Notes under the pieces: model-generated
Databases searched by the model: none
What the model saw: the letters and a program-made list of their open reading frames with translations, nothing else
What the model was told of the DNA's origin: nothing
Shown here: piece by piece, positions 1-5,344 of the stretch
Position numbering within the stretch: position 1 is the stretch's first letter
Layout of the letters: each line of letters opens with the position of its first letter
Position numbers and translations under genes: made by a program
Source: Caulobacter sp.
Lineage (GTDB): Bacteria; Pseudomonadota; Alphaproteobacteria; Caulobacterales; Caulobacteraceae
Assembly: GCA_014378155.1 (NCBI GenBank)
Contig: JACMOF010000302.1
Location: forward strand, 1 to 6,750
Length of the DNA stretch: 6,750 nt
Reading direction: 5' to 3'

Positions 1-90
1 GGAGCCGACCACATCGACTACATGCTGGACAATATCCACAGCTTCTGCCGTGAGCGCGCCGCCGCGCGCTCTCCAACCACGCCAGCCTAA
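1..90 (+). CDS. C-terminal end of an unidentified protein (5' truncated by window)
   Basis: The first reading frame is open from base 1 to a TAA at 88-90 and gives 29 residues, beginning GADHIDYMLDNIHSFCRERA and ending in a loose Ala/Pro/Thr-rich tail. The gene lies only 12 bases before the glycosyltransferase start, on the same strand, which suggests a shared transcript. The short amphipathic stretch around HIDYMLDNI would fit the last helix of a PLP-dependent aminotransferase (such tails often read xxDIDYxLxxI), and these are common in sugar clusters. That is a weak resemblance from 29 residues, so no function is assigned. Codon use matches the following genes, which supports real coding. 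Confidence 0.6.
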   Translation, partial: GADHIDYMLDNIHSFCRERAAARSPTTPA

Positions 91-102
91 GCGAGACAGC
101 CC

Positions 103-1233
103 ATGTCAAAACTCGAATGCGCCCTCGCCGACAGCGTGATCAGACCGTTCGCGCAGGAGCCGGTGCTCAGCATCGTTATTCCGACCTATGAGCGCCCGGC
201 TGAGCTGCAGCTTACGGTGCAGAGCATTGCCGACCAACTGAAGGGGGGACTTGAGGAAAAGGTCGAGATCCTGATCAGCGACAACGCTTCGGGTCCCGAC
301 ACCAACGGCATGATCCAGGCCCTGGCCGACCGCTATCCGCGCCTGAGCTACATGGTCAACGCCCGTGACGAGGGCGGCTTCTTCAACCTGTTCGCGGCCC
401 CCTGGCGGGCGCGCGGCCGCTACACCTGGACCTTCGGCTCGGACGACGTCCTGCTGGAGGGCGGCGTGGCCAGCGTGGTCTCGATCCTCGAACGCGAGGC
501 GCCCAGCTTCCTGACGCTAAACAAACGCGCGGCCAACGCCGACCTGACCGAGGTGCTTTATCCGTTGTTGAACACCGTGCCGGACAAGCGCTTCGATAGC
601 TTCATCGACCTGTTCTGCGCTTTCGGGCTAAACCAGTTGGCCTTCATCAGCGCTCAGATCGAGAGCACGCAGGCCGCTCGGGCGCTGGATCCCGAGCCCT
701 ATCTGCGCTCGGACACCCGCCACCCGCACGTGGCCGCCTTCTTGGAAAAGCACGCCCACGCCCCGGCCTATTACAGCAGGGCCAACCACTTGGTGCACCG
801 GGTCGGGAACTCCCAGACCATCGACTACGACGGCGGAAACTTCTTCGACTACGCCGGCGATCTGCCGCGCCTGCTGGCGGACGTCGCCGCCAAGGTCGGC
901 GCTCCGTCCGACCTGTTCGAGCGGACGAATGGCCACCGGCAGGTGCAGTCCTACGGCCCGCCGGAAGTCACCCTGGTCGACACGATCTTCGAGAATCTGC
1001 TGCGGGCTCTCTATTCGGGCTACCACCTGACAATGGGCCACCGTCGCAGCCTGGAAGCCACCTTGGCTCATTGCCGTCCGGACCGCCTTCAACAGTTCGC
1101 CGAGCTTTGCACCTACAGCAACACGCTCGCGCAACTGGCCAATCGCAAGACCGAGGCGACCCAAGCCCTGGCTGAGGCCCGTCAAAAGGCCCTGAACGCC
1201 TCGGAAATGTTCTCGCGCTCGACAAAGCCCTGA
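103..1233 (+). CDS. Family 2 glycosyltransferase (GT-A fold)
   Basis: This 376-residue protein probably transfers a sugar from a nucleotide-sugar donor onto a growing surface glycan at the cytoplasmic face of the inner membrane. Residues 22-31 (LSIVIPTYER) are the first beta strand and nucleotide-binding loop of GT2 enzymes, ISDNAS (58-63) is the second strand, and GSDD (112-115) is the metal-binding DXD-type motif. The catalytic domain covers about residues 20-230. The remaining roughly 145 residues are predicted helical and carry no motif I recognise; the last 40 are Ala/Gln/Glu-rich. There is no signal peptide or transmembrane helix, so it is soluble or peripheral. ATG 103 is preceded by a weak GAG (93-95). 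The next gene follows after 4 bases, so the two are probably co-transcribed. Donor and acceptor cannot be read from the sequence. The family call is firm; the polysaccharide role is inferred from the neighbours. Confidence 0.9.
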   Translation: MSKLECALADSVIRPFAQEPVLSIVIPTYERPAELQLTVQSIADQLKGGLEEKVEILISDNASGPDTNGMIQALADRYPRLSYMVNARDEGGFFNLFAAPWRARGRYTWTFGSDDVLLEGGVASVVSILEREAPSFLTLNKRAANADLTEVLYPLLNTVPDKRFDSFIDLFCAFGLNQLAFISAQIESTQAARALDPEPYLRSDTRHPHVAAFLEKHAHAPAYYSRANHLVHRVGNSQTIDYDGGNFFDYAGDLPRLLADVAAKVGAPSDLFERTNGHRQVQSYGPPEVTLVDTIFENLLRALYSGYHLTMGHRRSLEATLAHCRPDRLQQFAELCTYSNTLAQLANRKTEATQALAEARQKALNASEMFSRSTKP

Positions 1234-1237
1234 ACCG

Positions 1238-2335
1238 ATGGTCCTGACCCCGGCCTGTCCGATCTGCGGTCTCAAGGCCAGCGCGCCCATCGCCCAGATG
1301 CGCTTTGGCGAGAAGCCGCACTTGCCCAGCGAGGTCGCCCTGCACGGCTGCGCCGACTGCGATTTCGCCTTTACCTGGCCACGCGATCCGCCCGGCTACC
1401 GCGACTACTACGCGGCGGTCGCCAACGACGCTGCCCAGAGGCATGGGCAGTACCGCAATCTTCCCCAGGCCGAGATCCTCGCGGATCTGATCGGCTCGCG
1501 GCAGGTTCAATCTGTACTGGACTTCGGCTGCGGCGGCGGCGGCCTGCTCCACGTCCTGGCCGGGCGCTTCCCGCAGGTCGATTTCCTGGGCTTCGACGTC
1601 AATGCCAACTTCCCCTCGGATCTGCCAAACCTGCGGTTCAGTGACCAATTTCCGCCAGGTGACCACGACTTGCTGATCCTGAGCCACGTCGTCGAGCACA
1701 TGGCCGATATCGGCCTGATCCAGGGACTGTTCGGCCTCGTGGGTGAAGGGGGCCTCGTGCACATCGAGACGCCCGATCCGAAGCTTTATGCGACCTTCCC
1801 GCAACCGCATTTCGGCTATTACGTCGATCGGCTGCACATCAATCACTTCTCGCAGCGCGCAATCCTGAGGATCGCGCCGCAAGGCTTTGACGTCGTGGCC
1901 GGCGGGACCTACGCCATGCCCTACGCGCTGGGAGCGTTCTATCCGGCGCAATATGTCGTCCTGCGAAACCGCCAGGGCGAGCGGGCTGTGCCTGCCGCGA
2001 TCGAGGGCTACCTACGGGACGAAGCGCCGCGTTGGACGGCGGTTCAGGCCGAGTTGCGCGATCGGAAATTCTTCGTCTACGGCTTTGGCGACAACTTCCA
2101 TCGCAGCCTGACGCCGGGCGGTCCGCTACACTGCCTGAAAGACAATATCATCGCGGTCATCGACCGTAACGCCGCCGTTTTGGCGACCGACGGTCTGGCC
2201 CGCTTCGCCTTCGTGGAACCCACCGAGGTCATGCGGATCGACGGCGCGTTAATCGTCTGCACGGTGTCGCAGTTCTCGAAGCTGGACACCTTTTTCCGCG
2301 AGGCCTATCCGCGCAGTGAGATTCGTTACATTTAG
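1238..2335 (+). CDS. Class I SAM-dependent methyltransferase with N-terminal Cys4 motif and extra C-terminal domain
   Basis: This 365-residue protein has three parts. Residues 7-41 contain CPIC (7-10) and CADC (38-41), a likely zinc-binding ribbon. Residues about 75-220 are a Rossmann-type methyltransferase core, with DFGCGGGG (95-102) as the SAM-binding motif I, an acidic strand end at GFD (118-120) and LSHVVEHM (148-155) as the post-motif strand typical of the Methyltransf_23 group. Residues about 270-365 form a second alpha/beta region starting FFVYGFGDNF, with a later strand IIAVIDRN (304-311). The order zinc ribbon, SAM domain, C-terminal Rossmann-like domain resembles the sugar C-methyltransferase architecture (Methyltransf_13/11/14, for example the TylC3 family), although it is shorter. 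That makes an NDP-sugar methyltransferase plausible but unproven. The gene lies 4 bases after the glycosyltransferase. Its TAG stop overlaps the stop of the convergent methyltransferase gene. Confidence 0.88.
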   Translation: MVLTPACPICGLKASAPIAQMRFGEKPHLPSEVALHGCADCDFAFTWPRDPPGYRDYYAAVANDAAQRHGQYRNLPQAEILADLIGSRQVQSVLDFGCGGGGLLHVLAGRFPQVDFLGFDVNANFPSDLPNLRFSDQFPPGDHDLLILSHVVEHMADIGLIQGLFGLVGEGGLVHIETPDPKLYATFPQPHFGYYVDRLHINHFSQRAILRIAPQGFDVVAGGTYAMPYALGAFYPAQYVVLRNRQGERAVPAAIEGYLRDEAPRWTAVQAELRDRKFFVYGFGDNFHRSLTPGGPLHCLKDNIIAVIDRNAAVLATDGLARFAFVEPTEVMRIDGALIVCTVSQFSKLDTFFREAYPRSEIRYI

Positions 2336-3213
2336 GCTTTTCGGCAAATTACGCAGAATAGCTGCCCGGTTCGACCGTATATTTCGGTCTCAAGAATCTC
2401 GAAATGAACGATCACAAGTCCTTGGCGGTTGGTCAGGATCCGTATCGACATCTCGGTGAAGAAGTTGATATGCTCGTGCCAATACTTCTTGCCGACAGCC
2501 AGGTTCTCGACGCCGTCGTTCTGGATCATGTAGGATTCGCGCGGTACTTCCAGGTAGAGCAGCGTTTCGGACGACATCACCGCGACAATGTCGTCCAGCA
2601 AAATGGCCGGCGCCGGGACGTGCTCCAACACGTTGCTGCAAACCACCAAGTCGTAACGCGCCTCGGCCATGCCCTTGCGGTCGACCGCGGCGACCCCGTC
2701 GGCGAGGGTCAGGCCAGAGATGTCGTGCACGGATAGGCTGGCGGCGTTGTCGCGGAAGGGAGTGTTGAGGCCGGTGTCGCCGCCCCAGTCCAGCACATGC
2801 GGCGGCCCCCCCAGATGAAGGCCAATCATCGCCTCGATCTGGGGCAAGTAAGTCGCGCGCTCGGCAAGAGCGTCATTGAAGGTCGTATAGCCCGGCTCGA
2901 AGCGTTCGCGCAGGGCCGTGTAGTCAGCGTCGCGATAACCGCTGTAGAGCCGCGCCATCTCTGCGTCGCTGAATCGGATGTCCAGGAACAGCGCCCCGCA
3001 CGCGCGGCACTGCAGCGAGTTGCATAGCGAATAGGCCATCCCCAGGCGCAGGGTCTTCATGCCCCAGGCCTCGGTGATCTCCACCGGTTCCCAATCGAAC
3101 ACTCGCTTGGCGACGAAGGGCATCAGGATCGCGGGTGACTTGCGAAGCTGGTCGCCGTCACAGCAGATGCAGCGGCTGGCGATGCGCTCGCTCAAAGGGA
3201 GCGCGCCTACCAC
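2332..3213 (-). CDS. Class I SAM-dependent methyltransferase with Cys-rich N-terminal region
   Basis: This 293-residue methyltransferase probably acts on a sugar or glycan intermediate. The N-terminus has CICC (15-18) and a second cluster C64, C69 and C72 (CRACG), suggesting a zinc ribbon like that of the convergent gene but with about 50 residues between the Cys pairs. The SAM-binding motif I is VLDWGGDTG (140-148), followed by SVHDIS (161-166) and VVCSNVLEHVP (190-200), the Methyltransf_23 pattern. KKYWHEHINFFT (242-253) is a conserved late element of these enzymes. The start is GTG at 3213, backed by GGAG about 5 bases upstream on the minus strand, and it overlaps the end of the thiamine-diphosphate enzyme gene by 7 bases. 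The two are therefore probably co-transcribed and translationally coupled. It lacks the extra C-terminal domain of the plus-strand methyltransferase. The substrate is unknown. Confidence 0.88.
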   Translation of the reverse strand: MVGALPLSERIASRCICCDGDQLRKSPAILMPFVAKRVFDWEPVEITEAWGMKTLRLGMAYSLCNSLQCRACGALFLDIRFSDAEMARLYSGYRDADYTALRERFEPGYTTFNDALAERATYLPQIEAMIGLHLGGPPHVLDWGGDTGLNTPFRDNAASLSVHDISGLTLADGVAAVDRKGMAEARYDLVVCSNVLEHVPAPAILLDDIVAVMSSETLLYLEVPRESYMIQNDGVENLAVGKKYWHEHINFFTEMSIRILTNRQGLVIVHFEILETEIYGRTGQLFCVICRKA

Positions 3214-5024
3214 TGGATCTCCGACAGCGGGGTAGACGACAGCTTGCCATCCGGCGTGATCGTCGTCTTGACCGCCGGACCGCGCGACTCCGTGGCGTCG
3301 ATCATCAGATCGACGAACACCGGCGGGGCGTTCGCGTCCAGGGTCGGCAGCAAGGCGTCCAGGTCGGCCAGGCTGTCGATGCGCAGATAACGCAGGCCGA
3401 AGGCGGGCGCGACCTGGCCGTAGTCCGGAATGAATACACCGGAGGCCTTGCTCGCCCCGCCCTCGGTGCCAAAATGGCGCACCTGAGAAGCTTGGATCGA
3501 GCCGTAACCGTCGTTGTTGAGCACCAGCAACACGAAGCCCTTGGGGGCATAGTGGGCCAGGGTCGCAAGCTCTTGTAGGTTCAGCATCAAGCCGCCGTCG
3601 GCCTCGACGCAGATCACCTGCTTGTCAGAGCCGAAGCTGGCCCCAATGGCCTGGGGCAGGCCCAGACCCATGGCGCCCAGCGAGGCTCCGAAGAAGATGC
3701 GGCTCCCCTGGCGCGGCGCGAAAAAGCGGAAGAAGGCCTCGATCGCCCAGCCTGAACTGGTAGGGGCGAACACCTTGCCCGATGACCAAGCCGACAAACG
3801 TTGGGCGATACCGTAGATGTTCAGGCTGTCGACCGTCAGGCGGCGGCGCTCGTCGGCCTGATATTCTGTCCGGCGCGTTTGGCACCAGGTCAGCCAGCCC
3901 GCCGCCATGGCCTTGGGCTGATCCCGCGTCGCCGCGACGGCGGCGGGCAGGGCGGTCAGGTCGGCGCGCACGGCGCGCGTATTGGGCATGCCATCGAACT
4001 TGGCCAGTTCGCTGGGGTCGATGTCGATCATGATTCGCTCGGCCTGGGCCCCGAAGTCATGCCGTTGAAAGGCTGTGGTGCCCAGGTCCAGCCTCGCGCC
4101 CAGGAATAGCACTCGGTCAGCTTGGTAGAGGATTTGGTTGGCCGACAGCGGCGCCAGCCCCCCTGGCGCGCCGAAGTTCAGCGGATGCTCAGCCGGCAGT
4201 TGGTCGATCGACACCCAGGACAGCACCGCCGGCAGGCCGTGCGTCTCGATGAAACCGCGCGCCGCGGCCTCCACCTGAGCCAGCCGGCAGCCATTACCGA
4301 TATAGACAAGCGGACGCTCGCCACCGAGCAACCAGCCCAGGGTCTGCGTCAGGGATGAGACGTCCGCGGGCCCGACCCCCGACGCTGATCGGGCCCGGAT
4401 TGCGTGCATAGCCGCCTCGATGTCCTCCGGTGCGTAGTCGACCGCCACGTTCTGGACGTCCAGCGGGATTTCCACAAACACGGGCCCCGGGCGGCCGGCG
4501 AAGGCCTCGGAGAAGGTCTCGCTCAGTTCCTCGCGAAAACCCGCCGCTGTGAGCCGGGTGAAGCGTTTGACGCAGGGGGTGATCAACGCGCGCGACCGCA
4601 CCTCCTGGTTCCCGTGGGTGCGTGTGCCGAAGGCGTCGATGTCGGCGGTCTTGACCTGTCCCGCCAGAACGATGACCGGCGCGCTGTCGCCATAGGCCGA
4701 GCACAGGCTCGTGATCGTGTTGGTGACCCCTGGCCCGGCCGTGACCACCGCCAGACCCGCACTGCGGTAATTCGTGGCCTTGGCGTAGCCTTCAGCGGCG
4801 GCGACACAGGCCTGTTCGTGCTGATTGTAGACCGCCGTCACGCCTGGATGGGTCGAGACGGCCCGGTTGAGGTACATCGCCATCCCGCCCGTCAGGGTGA
4901 ACGCCGCGCGCGCGCCGAGCGCAGCAGCCAGGTCCACCGCATAGGAGGCTATATTGCGCTCTGCCTCTGGGCGGATCGGGGGACGAGAAGGACTCATGAT
5001 GAACCAAGCCGAAAACGCATGCAT
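3207..5024 (-). CDS. Thiamine-diphosphate-dependent enzyme, acetolactate synthase-like
   Basis: This 605-residue cytoplasmic enzyme has the full acetolactate synthase fold: a PYR domain (about 24-195), a central Rossmann-like domain (about 225-365) and a PP domain (about 400-580). E70 in YNQHEQACVAAAEGYAK is the catalytic glutamate that activates ThDP. Q140-E141 aligns with the FQE element of acetolactate synthases. GRPGPVFVEIPLDV (177-190) ends the PYR domain. In the PP domain the Mg/ThDP motif is A475-D476-G477 to N503-N504, where the usual GDG is ADG. NNDGYGSIQ (503-511) resembles the NDGY-SIR element of acetolactate synthase homologues found in polysaccharide clusters, so biosynthesis of branched-chain amino acids is not the likeliest role. 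A YerE-like transfer of a two-carbon unit to a keto-sugar is an inference. ATG 5024 has AAGG about 10 bases upstream; ATG 4997 (residue 10) is an alternative without a visible ribosome binding site. Confidence 0.9.
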   Translation of the reverse strand: MHAFSAWFIMSPSRPPIRPEAERNIASYAVDLAAALGARAAFTLTGGMAMYLNRAVSTHPGVTAVYNQHEQACVAAAEGYAKATNYRSAGLAVVTAGPGVTNTITSLCSAYGDSAPVIVLAGQVKTADIDAFGTRTHGNQEVRSRALITPCVKRFTRLTAAGFREELSETFSEAFAGRPGPVFVEIPLDVQNVAVDYAPEDIEAAMHAIRARSASGVGPADVSSLTQTLGWLLGGERPLVYIGNGCRLAQVEAAARGFIETHGLPAVLSWVSIDQLPAEHPLNFGAPGGLAPLSANQILYQADRVLFLGARLDLGTTAFQRHDFGAQAERIMIDIDPSELAKFDGMPNTRAVRADLTALPAAVAATRDQPKAMAAGWLTWCQTRRTEYQADERRRLTVDSLNIYGIAQRLSAWSSGKVFAPTSSGWAIEAFFRFFAPRQGSRIFFGASLGAMGLGLPQAIGASFGSDKQVICVEADGGLMLNLQELATLAHYAPKGFVLLVLNNDGYGSIQASQVRHFGTEGGASKASGVFIPDYGQVAPAFGLRYLRIDSLADLDALLPTLDANAPPVFVDLMIDATESRGPAVKTTITPDGKLSSTPLSEIQW

Positions 5025-5160
5025 AGGCGGTGGACCTTGGCGCGATCAAGGTCGATCATTCAACCCTTCGTCCGGCAAACTATCGCGTGTGTGGAGTTCC
5101 AAAGACCTCCCGAGCGGCGGCTGGCTCGAGGGCCACGCCGGAGCGACTGAACTCCCTTCG

Positions 5161-5172
5161 GAAAATATTTTC
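5161..5172. repeat. Perfect 12-base AT-rich palindrome
   Basis: GAAAATATTTTC reads the same on both strands. It is the most AT-rich stretch of the intergenic region and stands out against GC-rich surroundings. It lies 137 bases upstream of the ThDP enzyme start and 173 bases before mrdA. It could be an operator for a dimeric regulator or part of a promoter melting region. The symmetry is direct observation; the role is a guess. Confidence 0.45.
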
Positions 5173-5321
5173 AGCCAACCCGCCGCGCCCATTGACGAGC
5201 CACGGCGCAGGTCCACTCTGCGGAGAAATCAACTCTAACACGCGGCCCTCCTCACACCATGATTTCCCTGGCCGCCGCGCGGATCGCGCGCTGTCGAGCG
5301 TCGCCGCTTGAACCCTCCCGG

Positions 5322-5340
5322 GCGCCTCGGCCCGAGGCGC
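5322..5340 (+). promoter_or_regulatory. GC-rich hairpin enclosing the mrdA ribosome binding site
   Basis: GCGCCTC (5322-5328) pairs with GAGGCGC (5334-5340) around a GGCCC loop; the inner bases can extend the stem to 9 pairs with a one-base gap. The sequence TTTC follows immediately, then GTG at 5345. The only Shine-Dalgarno-like sequence for mrdA, GAGG at 5334-5337 (7 bases before GTG), lies in the right arm. The hairpin could therefore hide the ribosome binding site. It could instead act as a weak intrinsic terminator, but the T run has only three bases and no plus-strand gene is visible upstream in this region. Confidence 0.55.
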
Positions 5341-5344
5341 TTTC

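Larger units (their letters stand above)
5025..5344. other. Divergent intergenic region between the ThDP enzyme gene and mrdA
   Basis: These 320 bases must hold the control sites of both flanking divergent transcripts. I see no convincing protein gene here: frames are open by chance in this GC-rich DNA but encode low-complexity Arg/Ala/Pro/Ser sequence. Recognisable elements are an AT-rich 12-base palindrome (5161-5172), a TTGACG hexamer on the plus strand (5192-5197) that matches the alphaproteobacterial -35 box but lacks a good -10 at the usual spacing, and a GC hairpin just before mrdA (5322-5340). No tRNA or known riboswitch fold was recognised. Confidence 0.6.

Noticed and set aside
968..1951. 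327-codon open frame on the minus strand across the glycosyltransferase and methyltransferase genes
   Set aside because: It spans the junction of two well-supported plus-strand genes, has no recognisable motif and an Arg/Val/Gln-rich composition, so it is a compositional shadow.
4404..5150. 248-codon plus-strand frame opposite the ThDP enzyme
   Set aside because: It lies antisense to the catalytic N-terminal domain of the enzyme and shows no domain; its extension into the intergenic region is chance openness.
5322..5344. Rho-independent terminator call for the hairpin before mrdA
   Set aside because: The T run is only three bases, and no plus-strand gene ends nearby to need termination. A role at the ribosome binding site is at least as likely, so it is recorded as a regulatory hairpin.
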